A stretch of 25,505 bases of DNA from a virus. Location of the stretch: positions 1 through 25,505 of IMG/VR virus record IMGVR_UViG_3300018080_000553; one strand, given 5' to 3'. This document shows, one piece after another, positions 6,572 to 14,389 of the stretch (positions within the stretch are counted from its first letter, which is position 1; the number at the start of each line of letters is the position of its first letter). A program made the position numbers and the translations under genes. The notes below the pieces were generated by a model, which had not been told where the DNA came from, searched no databases, and saw nothing but the letters and a program-made list of their open reading frames with translations.

Positions 6572-7909
6572 ATGAAAAAGTTTATCGATTTTCGTCCTGA
6601 TCCGGCTAGACCCATTAATTATAAGAATACAGATAAATGGGAAAAAGTTGGAAAGTGCTATCGCCTTAAGAGCCCTGATGCTGAGGAAGATCGTCAATTT
6701 CTATACATGCCGTTTGCACATGTTGGTGCTGATGGCAAGAGTGCTGGTAAAAAGGAATATCGTGATGATAAGCGCCTTTACATCGCTGGTATGGCGAACG
6801 CCAATATTATAGACCGTATGGACGAGGTACTTGATCCAAGAGGTTTGGATACTACTGATTATATTAAGAATAGCCAGCTGTTAGCGCATCACAGTTACTA
6901 TGCACCAATTGGCCAAGTAGAAACACTCGATATCGAAGAAGACGGTGTTCATTTTGTTGCTTGGGTCGGCGACCCTGGAAAAGCTCCGCTTACAAATATG
7001 CAAAAGGAAATAAGGAGCTTAATTGCTCAAGGAATCCTCAAGACTGTCTCTGTTGGGTTCATACCTAAGAAAATAAGACCTGGTGCCTACGATGATCGTG
7101 GCTGTATTGTTGATCCGTGGGTAATTGAAGAGTGGGAGCTTTTGGAACTTTCCGTTGTTGCGGTGCCTGCAAACCAAGATAGTGTTTTCGAGATGAAAGA
7201 TTTTTCATCATCTAAAAATAATGGTACATTGAAATCAAGAGGTACACACATGAAAACGTTAAACGAAATTATAGAAGCCATTTCTAAAAGAATCAAACTT
7301 GGAAAATGCAAGGGTGTTGTTGAAATACTCGAAGAACTTGCAAAAGATGGCGCTGGCGTGCAACGTCTTACCTTTAGTAAAGAGTCGTTTGAAAAAGACG
7401 AGGCTATCTCTTGGGCCAAAGAATATGGTTTAAAGAGTGATGAAGTTTTTGAAGATGATTCTGTGATTGTACTTACACAAAAAGACGAAAAGGATTTTCA
7501 AGATGATAGCTTAGTAGAGCTTGAACTTGATAAAGGTGTTGTCGGCATGGTTGGCAAATCTGTAATGGATAACGAGCCTACAAAAGATGGCACAGAGTCT
7601 GATGGAGATGATCAGTCAGAAGACGATGGACAAAAAGAAGCTTTGATGCTTATTAAAAATGTGGACGCGACGCTTAAGCGTGCAATGGAAGCACTTGAAA
7701 ATATCCTGAAGAAGCTTGATGAGAAAGCATCTTCTTGCGAAGATGATGACAATGAAGAAGACGATTCCGAGAAAGTACTTGATAATCCTTCAGAAACAAG
7801 CAATGCTTCCGATGAATCAATCAAAGCAATTGATGATAGGATTACAGGTCTTGAAAAAACAATCGATAAACTTGCTGATGCAATGAAATTATTGGCTGAA
7901 AAGCCTTAA
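6572..7909 (+). CDS. prohead protease fused to a scaffold
   Basis: A 445-residue protein. The N-terminal 220 residues match the HK97-type prohead serine protease (S78/U35). H106 or H107 in LLAHHSYYAPIG, S160 in TVSVGF, and the EEWELLELSVVAVPAN motif (187-201) supply the conserved catalytic region. The C-terminal 220 residues are highly charged, with acidic runs at 355-410 and a coiled-coil-like end (SIKAIDDRITGLEKTIDKLA), typical of scaffold proteins. The protease cleaves the scaffold and capsid during maturation. There is no separate scaffold gene between it and the capsid gene. It starts four bases after the portal stop, with GGGGT at 6561-6565. Confidence 0.9.
   Translation: MKKFIDFRPDPARPINYKNTDKWEKVGKCYRLKSPDAEEDRQFLYMPFAHVGADGKSAGKKEYRDDKRLYIAGMANANIIDRMDEVLDPRGLDTTDYIKNSQLLAHHSYYAPIGQVETLDIEEDGVHFVAWVGDPGKAPLTNMQKEIRSLIAQGILKTVSVGFIPKKIRPGAYDDRGCIVDPWVIEEWELLELSVVAVPANQDSVFEMKDFSSSKNNGTLKSRGTHMKTLNEIIEAISKRIKLGKCKGVVEILEELAKDGAGVQRLTFSKESFEKDEAISWAKEYGLKSDEVFEDDSVIVLTQKDEKDFQDDSLVELELDKGVVGMVGKSVMDNEPTKDGTESDGDDQSEDDGQKEALMLIKNVDATLKRAMEALENILKKLDEKASSCEDDDNEEDDSEKVLDNPSETSNASDESIKAIDDRITGLEKTIDKLADAMKLLAEKP
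7250..7909 (+). CDS. probable nested scaffold protein from an internal start
   Basis: Within the protease gene, codon 227 is an ATG (7250) preceded by AAGAGG at 7237-7242, seven bases upstream, a good ribosome site placed exactly at the boundary between the protease and scaffold regions. Starting here would give a separate 219-residue scaffold in the same frame. The lambda C/Nu3 pair uses the same arrangement. The site and the domain boundary are seen directly. Use of the start is inferred. The product would be made in excess over the protease, as head assembly needs. Confidence 0.6.
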   Translation: MKTLNEIIEAISKRIKLGKCKGVVEILEELAKDGAGVQRLTFSKESFEKDEAISWAKEYGLKSDEVFEDDSVIVLTQKDEKDFQDDSLVELELDKGVVGMVGKSVMDNEPTKDGTESDGDDQSEDDGQKEALMLIKNVDATLKRAMEALENILKKLDEKASSCEDDDNEEDDSEKVLDNPSETSNASDESIKAIDDRITGLEKTIDKLADAMKLLAEKP

Positions 7910-7921
7910 CGATTTTTGTTT

Positions 7922-7939
7922 TTTAGGTAGGTGCCTAAA
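7922..7939. repeat. small hairpin in the capsid gene leader
   Basis: TTTAGG (7922-7927) and CCTAAA (7934-7939) flank a 6-base loop, 24 bases before the capsid ATG. It could protect the capsid transcript or mark a processing site. No T-run follows, so it is not a normal terminator. Confidence 0.3.
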
Positions 7940-7962
7940 TAAATGTAAAAGAAGGAGTGAAC

Positions 7963-9369
7963 ATGCCCGAAGCAACTACAGAGCAAACAACAGAAGCAAA
8001 GGTTGATGGAATCACCGAGATTCTTTCAAACAAAAAGGCACCAGAAGTAACTGGGCGTCCTATCTATGAGAAAGACATGGACTGGCTGGCACTTGGTGGA
8101 TTTAAAAGTCTTCCTCAAGTATTTGGCCAAAAGATCGAAGAGCGCAGCAATGCTCCAGCTCTTCCTTTAAACTTTGGATCGAAATCACATTGTGGTCATT
8201 TGCCTGAAGATACTCGCTTGCGTCTTTTTCATCTTAAAAAGATGATTAACAACCTTGAGATTCAAACTCAGGTCAAGAATCCAGGCGCGGCGCTTACCCC
8301 TGCTATGATGAAAGACACGCCGATGTATAAGGACCATCTTAAGCCATTGCTTAAGGCGTTCAACATCACTGATTTTTCAAACTGGATTCCAACAGTCAAC
8401 GCACGTTTCTACTTTGAAGAGTATGAAATTCCTTTCATCTTGGCTGATCAATTTGATCAAATGCCAATGGACTCAGCCACGGTAGAAGTACCAGGTGACA
8501 CAGGTGTGCTTGAAGGCCATGAAGAAACTGACGGTGCCACATTTGGTGAGCAGTCAACTACACAGGCGAACTACGCGGTTACTTCTCGCAACAACGTAGT
8601 GCATACAAAGATCACAGAAGATCTTATGCAAGACAATGCGCCTCCAATCATTGATAAGCTGCGTCGTGATGTTGTTAAAGGCATCGTGCGTGCTTACGAA
8701 AAAGCAATCATAAATGGTGATACAACCATTTTGACAACTGTGCGTGGTGATGGCCATATGGACACAGATACAAGAGCACTTGGTCTCAATGAGACTTTCT
8801 CAAAGGCTTTTGATGGCCTTCGCAGAAAGTGTATCAACAACGACAACACACTTGGTGCAAGTGGTAACGCAGATGTTGCCTACAAGCACGGCGGTGACAC
8901 AGCGTCTAAAGTGCTTTTTGAAAAAGTGCTTAACCTCATGGGCAAATTTGCCAGTGAAAAAGATACGCTCCGTTGGATCATTCCAAGTGTTATCGAGAAC
9001 CAAGTTGTAACAGGCGCGATTCCTGAACTGTTTACAGCGTTTGCTTATGGTGGACTCGCTTCGAACGTCACCGGCCAGATGCCTCCAGTCTTTGGTGTCA
9101 AGCCAGTTACTTCTCAGTACGTGCGTGATGACCTAAACGAATCAGGCGTTTATGATGGCTCGACAACAGACAGAACAATCATCATGCTTGTCAAAGTTGT
9201 TCGCTTCTATCAATTTGTTCGTCAAGCAATGCGTGTATGGGCTGCTCCTTCTCTTCCATCTTCTGACTACATGCTCATGACCGCCAAGATGCGACATTCT
9301 TGGAACGGCAACAACCAAACAGCTGAGGAACTCGGCATCACTATGGGATACGATATTCTTAGAGCATAA
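7963..9369 (+). CDS. major capsid protein
   Basis: A 468-residue protein placed directly after the protease/scaffold gene, as is usual. The pattern FYFEEYEIPFILADQFDQMPMDSATVEVP is followed by a central helix-rich region with RAYEKAIINGDTT, and then by a C-terminal part with RFYQFVRQAMRVWA and a final GITMGYDILRA. This is the layout of HK97-fold capsid proteins (spine helix, A-domain and P-domain). ATG 7963 is chosen over the in-frame GTG 7957, which lies inside the ribosome site GAAGGAG (7951-7957). It is the last gene before a strong terminator at 9394. About 415 copies would be expected for a T=7 head, which fits the strong ribosome site. Confidence 0.9.
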   Translation: MPEATTEQTTEAKVDGITEILSNKKAPEVTGRPIYEKDMDWLALGGFKSLPQVFGQKIEERSNAPALPLNFGSKSHCGHLPEDTRLRLFHLKKMINNLEIQTQVKNPGAALTPAMMKDTPMYKDHLKPLLKAFNITDFSNWIPTVNARFYFEEYEIPFILADQFDQMPMDSATVEVPGDTGVLEGHEETDGATFGEQSTTQANYAVTSRNNVVHTKITEDLMQDNAPPIIDKLRRDVVKGIVRAYEKAIINGDTTILTTVRGDGHMDTDTRALGLNETFSKAFDGLRRKCINNDNTLGASGNADVAYKHGGDTASKVLFEKVLNLMGKFASEKDTLRWIIPSVIENQVVTGAIPELFTAFAYGGLASNVTGQMPPVFGVKPVTSQYVRDDLNESGVYDGSTTDRTIIMLVKVVRFYQFVRQAMRVWAAPSLPSSDYMLMTAKMRHSWNGNNQTAEELGITMGYDILRA

Positions 9370-9393
9370 GACAATCGGTTTCAAATATATTTT

Positions 9394-9430
9394 ATTCCCC
9401 TACCTACCCTGTTGTGGGTAGGGGAATTTT
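9394..9430 (+). terminator. intrinsic terminator after the capsid gene
   Basis: ATTCCCCTAC (9394-9403) and GTAGGGGAAT (9418-9427) form a perfect 10-bp G/C-rich stem, and the loop can pair further as CCTACCC with GGGTAGG in an alternative fold. T-rich sequence (9427-9430) follows. The left side is also A/T-rich (ATATTTT before the stem), so it may work in both directions. It lies 25 bases after the capsid stop and would limit readthrough into the connector genes. Confidence 0.8.
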
Positions 9431-9444
9431 AGTGAGAGGCACTT

Positions 9445-9774
9445 ATGAAATGTTTTATATTGGTTAAAAAACCAGAGCAGCCGCAAACGCCGATTATGGA
9501 CTGCGCGGCTATTATCCTTACAGGTAGAGAGCAGCTTATTGTCACAGAAGCCGTTGGTGAGTTGGTACTAAAAAAGTACCCACAGTATGTAACTAAGATC
9601 GGCGCTTGCGAAAAAGATTCTCTGCGTCATGGTAGGTTTGAACTTGAACCACTTAAAACAGCTGGTGACGTCGAGCCAGAAAAGCAGCCGCCTAGTAGAT
9701 CTTTGAAGTCAAAGACTTCTGATCGGTCTATGGCTGGAAAAGGAAAGAAAAGAGCAAAGAAAAAAGGCAAATAA
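9445..9774 (+). CDS. unknown small protein after the capsid gene
   Basis: A 109-residue protein. The first 65 residues contain alternating hydrophobic stretches (IILTGREQLIVTEAVGELVLKKY), and the last 45 are rich in Lys, Arg, Ser and Pro. The position between the capsid and the head-tail adaptor is often held by a small protein that ends in a basic tail, but no family is certain. GAGAGG at 9434-9439 is the ribosome site. It ends exactly where the next ATG begins. The basic tail (GKGKKRAKKKGK) could contact DNA or the capsid interior. Confidence 0.75.
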   Translation: MKCFILVKKPEQPQTPIMDCAAIILTGREQLIVTEAVGELVLKKYPQYVTKIGACEKDSLRHGRFELEPLKTAGDVEPEKQPPSRSLKSKTSDRSMAGKGKKRAKKKGK

Positions 9775-10383
9775 ATGGCGCTTACAACACTAAATGAAAA
9801 CAAAACTTATCTAGGTATTTCACTTAGTACTACAGACTACGATGATAAGATCGAGATGTTTCGTAAAAGTGTTGAGCAGTCTATTATTAATTATTGCGAA
9901 GTTGATTTCGAAAAGCATGTTGTCACTAAAGAGCTTCATGATGGTATACAGGCAGACGTTATTGTCCCTAAATTTATGCCCATATTAAGTGTTGAGGCTA
10001 TTTACTTTAGTGTTGACTCAGACGGTGAAAATGGTGTTCTTGTTGAGTCCGATTATTACACAGCTGATGAAACAGGTATCATGCTTAGGGGAACGTATTC
10101 ACCAAGGCCATATAGGCGTGTTGTGCGTCTTGATTATACCTATGGATACGAAGAAGTCCCAGACGATGTAAAACTTGCTGTGTACCAATCGGTTAAGGCC
10201 GAATACAACCGTGACTCGAACAACACAGAGCATTTGTCATCGAGATCAAAGGAAAGTGAATCAGAGAATTATTTGGCAGCTTGGGACAAAGAGACGGGGC
10301 TTCCAAAACAAATTAAGTACAAGCTTCAGTCATATCGAGTTTACGAATTTCCAAATATTGGTATGGCCCAGAGGAACATATAA
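9775..10383 (+). CDS. head-tail connector (adaptor) protein
   Basis: A 202-residue protein. It opens with LTTLNENKTYLGISLSTTDYD, followed by a helix ending in SIINYCEVDFE, and then a beta-rich segment with YYTADETGIMLRG and RRVVRLDYTYGYEEVPDDVKLAVYQSVKAEYNR. This order is characteristic of phage adaptor proteins (gp6/gp15-like) that form a ring below the portal. Helices at the N-terminus bind the portal and the second helical pair packs inside the ring. It lies in the expected slot between the capsid gene and the other connectors. The start follows directly on the upstream stop. AAGG at about 9765 gives a weak ribosome site, suggesting coupling. Confidence 0.8.
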   Translation: MALTTLNENKTYLGISLSTTDYDDKIEMFRKSVEQSIINYCEVDFEKHVVTKELHDGIQADVIVPKFMPILSVEAIYFSVDSDGENGVLVESDYYTADETGIMLRGTYSPRPYRRVVRLDYTYGYEEVPDDVKLAVYQSVKAEYNRDSNNTEHLSSRSKESESENYLAAWDKETGLPKQIKYKLQSYRVYEFPNIGMAQRNI

Positions 10384-11004
10384 GTGCCCACGCCACGAGA
10401 CATTGTTGAGATCGTTGAGTACTATCGCAACGCAACGAGTGCTGTGAAAAAGGCTGCAACTAAAGCCCAAGTGGCTACTATTGTGGAAGCGCACGAGCAA
10501 GCACTGAGGAATCAAAAAAGGCAGTTTAAAGGGCTTCATGGTAGGCGGCTATCAGGGCAGCTTTTTAATTCGCAGTATTATGGGTTCGAAAGAGATGGCA
10601 GTGACATACCGACGTCATTTTTAGGTGTTCGTAATATTCCTTATGGGCGTATCCAAGAGTATGGTAGTGGCGGTCTTCCTGGTGGCGTCGTTAAGCCTGT
10701 TAAGGCAAAAAAGCTATGGATACCAAATTATAAAAAAGCCGGAAGGATGCGCCCACGCGAGTTTATGAGCCTTTTGTTTTCAAACCCTGCTTATTACCAT
10801 CTATTTCCCAATATGGCAGCAAGATGGACAGGCAACTACATCGCAGAACGCGGTGTAAGGAAAAAGCAGTGGGAACCACTATTTTACTTGAAAGATAGTG
10901 TAAAAATACCACCAAGACCATTTTTAACACCTGCTGTCGCGGCGGCTTTTTTGAACTACCCAGACAAATTTGCAAAGTACTTAGGGGAAGAACTTGACAG
11001 ATAG
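10384..11004 (+). CDS. tail-completion / virion morphogenesis protein
   Basis: A 206-residue protein starting at GTG 10384, right after the preceding stop, with AGAGGAA at 10370-10376. It contains YGRIQEYGSGG, then KKLWIPNYK and a C-terminal PLFYLKDSVKIPPRPFLTPA, the pattern shared by HK97 gp10-like, GPZ and Mu gpG-like connector proteins that join head and tail. The RPFL motif near the C-terminus is the most conserved part. It lies in the usual slot before the tail terminator. It could equally be named a neck protein, and I cannot separate these families here. Confidence 0.7.
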   Translation: MPTPRDIVEIVEYYRNATSAVKKAATKAQVATIVEAHEQALRNQKRQFKGLHGRRLSGQLFNSQYYGFERDGSDIPTSFLGVRNIPYGRIQEYGSGGLPGGVVKPVKAKKLWIPNYKKAGRMRPREFMSLLFSNPAYYHLFPNMAARWTGNYIAERGVRKKQWEPLFYLKDSVKIPPRPFLTPAVAAAFLNYPDKFAKYLGEELDR

Positions 11005-11464
11005 CATACGCGGTCAAATTATGGAGAACATGGCGTCAAGGCTTGCGACTGTCACCGCGTCTAATGGGTACAGCACAGATGTAAAGAAAGTTTATTACGA
11101 TCAAATACCTATGGGCATTGATCTTCCAAAATATGATTTACCAACTATATTTCAATTAAATAGAGTTGAATCAAATTCGATGCAGCAAAAGTGCTATAAC
11201 GGTATGTGGGAGTTTGACTTACAGCTTTGGGAGCATGGAAGCGTTGGTGATATTGAAATGGCTGAATTTGTACGCAGTGTGTATAAGGCGCTTTATGCTA
11301 ACAGCCCGACAGCGCAGAGAGAGGACCAATTTAGGTCGATTCATTCAACCATTACCGAACTTGTTCCATTGCCTATATCAGCTGATTTGAATATGATAGA
11401 GGCTAACAGAATCACAGTTGTGACTTTTAGAGTTCATTACAGAACTAAACTTTATAATCTTTAG
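10994..11464 (+). CDS. tail terminator-like protein
   Basis: A 156-residue protein starting at TTG 10994, with TTAGGGGAAG at 10981-10990. An ATG at 11021 is an alternative start. It overlaps the previous gene by 11 bases. The sequence begins with a helix (SIRGQIMENMASRLATV), then VKKVYYDQIP, and a beta-rich core with KCYNGMWEFDLQLWEHG and ITVVTFRVHYRTKL, as in tail terminator or minor tail proteins that cap the tube at the head-proximal end. Position and length (about 150 residues) agree. Identity is by pattern only. Confidence 0.65.
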   Translation: MTDSIRGQIMENMASRLATVTASNGYSTDVKKVYYDQIPMGIDLPKYDLPTIFQLNRVESNSMQQKCYNGMWEFDLQLWEHGSVGDIEMAEFVRSVYKALYANSPTAQREDQFRSIHSTITELVPLPISADLNMIEANRITVVTFRVHYRTKLYNL

Positions 11465-11473
11465 GAGTGAGCC

Positions 11474-11851
11474 ATGAGAAACTTTATTGTGTGTATGATT
11501 CTAGCTACGTTTGCCACATCTGCCTTTGCGGGATGGTTTAGCTCAGAGGATTCAAGAATTAAATCAATTACAACAACTCACGCAACTGTTGGAACGACTA
11601 CAGCGGCAGCTATTGCTTCTTCATCTGTTGTTGGTGATGTTTACGGCTTTCTTATCTGTAATGACCCAGTGAACGCGTCTTCAACATACTTGTCTGTTGG
11701 TCAAGCCGCTGATGTAACTACGGACGGTGTTAGATTAGACAAAGGAAAGTGCTATGAGTGCTTGAATTGTAAACCAGCAATATTAAAACTTTTGAAAGTA
11801 GAGGGACAAGGGGCCTCAAACGGATATTCTGTTATCCAGCTTAAGCGCTAA
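11474..11851 (+). CDS. secreted Cys-motif protein, paralogue A
   Basis: A 125-residue protein with a signal peptide (residues 1-19, MRNF then hydrophobic, cleavage after AFA). The mature part is Thr/Ala/Ser-rich and beta-like. Its C-terminal half shares residues with the next gene: GFLICND versus GFSLCND, TYLSVGQAADVTT versus TYLIFGWASEVTT, and the C-x2-C-x2-C triad at C93, C96 and C99, plus C62. The four Cys would be suited to disulfides in the periplasm or to metal binding. AGGAG at 11463-11467 precedes the ATG, 10 bases beyond the tail terminator gene. It sits in a slot where a virion protein is expected. Its role is unknown. Confidence 0.7.
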   Translation: MRNFIVCMILATFATSAFAGWFSSEDSRIKSITTTHATVGTTTAAAIASSSVVGDVYGFLICNDPVNASSTYLSVGQAADVTTDGVRLDKGKCYECLNCKPAILKLLKVEGQGASNGYSVIQLKR

Positions 11852-11886
11852 TTTTTCTTTTTTGAATTCATATAGGGAGTGAGATC

Positions 11887-12627
11887 ATGAGGTTTCTATT
11901 TATTCTTGCAGCTTTGATGCTGTCCTTTTCAGCATACGCAGATATTAGTGATGCCAGTAAACGCGCAAGCCAAGCATCCTTTGTAAGAGGCTCGGCCGAC
12001 GCCGATATTTTAGAAGTAAGCTCTGTTGAGTGCAGAGCTGATGTTGGTGGAAACTTGGGTGGTAAATACTTTGTTATTTACTCTGCTCTTGACGCCGTTA
12101 AATACGCACCTTGGTACGATGTTGATGATGGTAGCTCCGCTCCTACTGTTGCAGGTGCTACTCTTATTGAGATAGACATTGCAACTGCTGACACTGGCGC
12201 AACAGTTTGTGGAAACACAAAGACAGCCCTTGAAGCTATATCTGGCACGCCGTTTACAGTGACTGGCACAACTACGCTTACGATTACAAACTCTGCGTAT
12301 GGTGCGAGTACAGATATAGCTGATGGTGACACGTCGCATACAGATATATCTAAGACTACAGACGGGGCAATAAACACAGCTCTTGCGATTACTTCTACAG
12401 ATATTGTTTCGAATATTCGTGGATTTAGCCTATGCAATGACGCGGTGAATACGTCTACGTATCTTATATTTGGTTGGGCTTCGGAGGTAACAACACTGGG
12501 GTCACGACTTGGTAAAGGCGAGTGCTTTGTGTGCGAGAATTGCAAAAAAGGCGTTCTTGAGACGATGTATGTGGCGGCTCAAGCAGCTTCGAATACGTAT
12601 GCAATAACGCAGTATCGGCAACAGTAA
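11887..12627 (+). CDS. secreted Cys-motif protein, paralogue B, with extra domain
   Basis: A 246-residue protein with signal peptide 1-18 (cleavage after AYA). Residues of about 46-150 hold a domain common in phage tail proteins (GKYFVIYSALDAV, WYDVDDGSSAPTVAG, TLTITNSAYGASTDIADGD). Residues of about 170-246 repeat the paralogue A core, with C183 (GFSLCND) and C213-x2-C216-x2-C219. Two further Cys lie at about residues 48 and 114. The gene follows paralogue A by 35 bases with a similar AGGGAGTGAG leader, so the pair probably arose by duplication with later domain insertion. It may be a virion surface protein or a secreted accessory. The sequence does not decide. Confidence 0.7.
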   Translation: MRFLFILAALMLSFSAYADISDASKRASQASFVRGSADADILEVSSVECRADVGGNLGGKYFVIYSALDAVKYAPWYDVDDGSSAPTVAGATLIEIDIATADTGATVCGNTKTALEAISGTPFTVTGTTTLTITNSAYGASTDIADGDTSHTDISKTTDGAINTALAITSTDIVSNIRGFSLCNDAVNTSTYLIFGWASEVTTLGSRLGKGECFVCENCKKGVLETMYVAAQAASNTYAITQYRQQ

Positions 12628-12665
12628 AGAGTCTTGCTACTCATAAAATAATTTAGGAGTTATCT

Positions 12666-14267
12666 ATGAAACACAGATCAAGAACAGATTATGCGCAAAT
12701 TTATGCAGGTGATCGGCAAGGCTTCAACTTAGGTCTTGATAGTGCTATTTATTTGCGAAAAGAGGCAACACCACGTGTGTTTAATGCGCCGCGCATTGGA
12801 ACACAGGGGGAATCTATTGGTGACACAAGCGCTTCAACAGATATTTCTGGTGGTACAAATGATTCACTCAAAATAGATGTTGATGGTATCGGTGATGTTA
12901 CTGCAACTATCGCGTCTCTTGTTGGGTTAAGCACAGGTGATTTGATTGCAGCGGCGTTAGAAACGGCTATCAATAACGCGCTTATATCCGCTGGCTATGA
13001 CAATCGTGTATGGGTGTATTTTGATAGCGCCGATGATCATTATGAAGTGTACAGTCAATTTACTGGCAGTAGCACAAGCGTTGTGATTACAGCGGCGGCT
13101 GCTAACGACGTTGCGGCTGACCTTCTACTTGGCGTTGCTAATAGCGGCACCGAAGCGGTTGGTACAGATGATCAAGATTTTCTTCTCTACACAACTGGTG
13201 GCCCTACTTTCAACCAGCCTGTTGAGTCAAACACTCATAGAAATGGGCGGTTTCACGCAGGGATCATTAAGCAAAAGAAAGTTGCTGAATATTCGCTTCA
13301 GACATTCATCAATATGTCTGGTGACGCAGGTGATTCTCTTGACACAGCTGTAAGGCTTCTTTGGGAACAGCTTCTCGGGACTGAAACAGTTGTCTCGAGT
13401 ACATCGATCAAGCACACTCAAGGGCTTCCAAACTTCTACAACAGCCTTGTGCGGGTAAGCACAATCTTTGGTGAGTATTACACCGGTAGTTACGTTCGAG
13501 AGAACACTGTGACATTCCCAGGTGATGGCCCAGCTACTTGTGACTGGTCGGGAAAAGCTGCCAATAGAGTAATCGCTGGTATTGCTCAGATTGCCTCTGC
13601 TGTCGTTGCAAGTGCCAATGTGATCGTGGACCCTGATCTTACCGACAGGTATGATGAAGGCGCTTACGTGATGATCGTGGACCCAGACGGGCGTACAATC
13701 CTTGCAGGTGCTGATGGAAGTCTTAAGATTGATTCAATAACAGCGGCAACTGATACACTTACACTAAACTCAGCTGTTTCAGTAGCTGAAGACGGCTTTG
13801 TTGTTCCTTGGAACCCAGGCGCGGTGCAGCAAACTGCTCGTGACAACATCTACACTGATCTTGAGGGATCTTTCAAGATGAAGTCAGCGGGTTCAGACAT
13901 ATGCATCACGAACCTAGTTCTTACTTTCAACAACAATCACAACGACTTAGACAACTGCTTTGGTGCAGACGCTAATCGTGGATTTGTTGCAGGTGAGCGC
14001 CTAGATATCAATTATGCTGTCACTTTTGATCTATCCAACGACAATTTTGCTGATGTGGTGCAAGCCTCAAAATTTGAAGGCTATGACCCAGTAATCACAC
14101 TCGGCGCAACATCTGGAAGATACTTGAAAATTGACGTTTCCAAGTGGATTCCAGCGGTGCCGCCGCTGGAAGTTCCCGAGTCAGGGCCGACTCCCACAAC
14201 CCTAGAGGGTATGTGTTATGAGTCATCACCAGGTTCGAAAGACCCGATTGTTGTTGGTTGGTATTAA
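12666..14267 (+). CDS. major tail tube protein
   Basis: A 533-residue protein. The N-terminal 50 residues (RSRTDYAQIYAGDRQGFNLGLDSAIYLRK) and the C-terminal region (LEGSFKMKSAGSDICITNLVLTF, followed by AVTFDLSNDNFADVV) look like a tail tube subunit. An insert at about residues 60-160 has the flagellin-IN-like pattern LKIDVDGIGDVTATI, SSTSVVIT and LLLG. At 533 residues it is longer than most tube proteins because of such inserts, which probably project from the tube surface. It has its own AGGAG ribosome site (12655-12659) and is followed by a terminator, as expected for a highly expressed gene. No sheath gene is present, so a non-contractile tail is likely. Confidence 0.75.
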   Translation: MKHRSRTDYAQIYAGDRQGFNLGLDSAIYLRKEATPRVFNAPRIGTQGESIGDTSASTDISGGTNDSLKIDVDGIGDVTATIASLVGLSTGDLIAAALETAINNALISAGYDNRVWVYFDSADDHYEVYSQFTGSSTSVVITAAAANDVAADLLLGVANSGTEAVGTDDQDFLLYTTGGPTFNQPVESNTHRNGRFHAGIIKQKKVAEYSLQTFINMSGDAGDSLDTAVRLLWEQLLGTETVVSSTSIKHTQGLPNFYNSLVRVSTIFGEYYTGSYVRENTVTFPGDGPATCDWSGKAANRVIAGIAQIASAVVASANVIVDPDLTDRYDEGAYVMIVDPDGRTILAGADGSLKIDSITAATDTLTLNSAVSVAEDGFVVPWNPGAVQQTARDNIYTDLEGSFKMKSAGSDICITNLVLTFNNNHNDLDNCFGADANRGFVAGERLDINYAVTFDLSNDNFADVVQASKFEGYDPVITLGATSGRYLKIDVSKWIPAVPPLEVPESGPTPTTLEGMCYESSPGSKDPIVVGWY

Positions 14268-14310
14268 GTTTGTGCCTGGGTAAGCTTGTCTTATCCTCCT
14301 CGTTAAGGGA

Positions 14311-14347
14311 AACCACGTAAGTAAAATGCTGCTTGCGTGGTTTTTTT
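14311..14347 (+). terminator. intrinsic terminator after the tail tube gene
   Basis: AACCACGTAAG (14311-14321) and CTTGCGTGGTT (14332-14342) form an 11-bp stem with one G-U pair around a 10-base loop, followed by a run of seven T (14341-14347). It lies 44 bases after the tail tube stop and separates it from the chaperone and tape measure genes. Confidence 0.85.
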
Positions 14348-14389
14348 ATGGTAAAAATGGACAGATACAACTTTTAATGGAGGAAACCC

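Noticed and set aside
7957-9369. GTG 7957 as start of the major capsid protein
   Set aside because: It sits inside the AAGGAG ribosome site. ATG 7963 is the natural start.
12078-12545. 155-codon minus-strand frame inside the 11887 gene
   Set aside because: It lies antisense to a gene with a signal peptide and a conserved paralogue, so it is a chance frame.
12628-12645. Hairpin GAGT/ACTC after the 11887 gene as a terminator
   Set aside because: The stem has only four base pairs and no adequate T-run follows.
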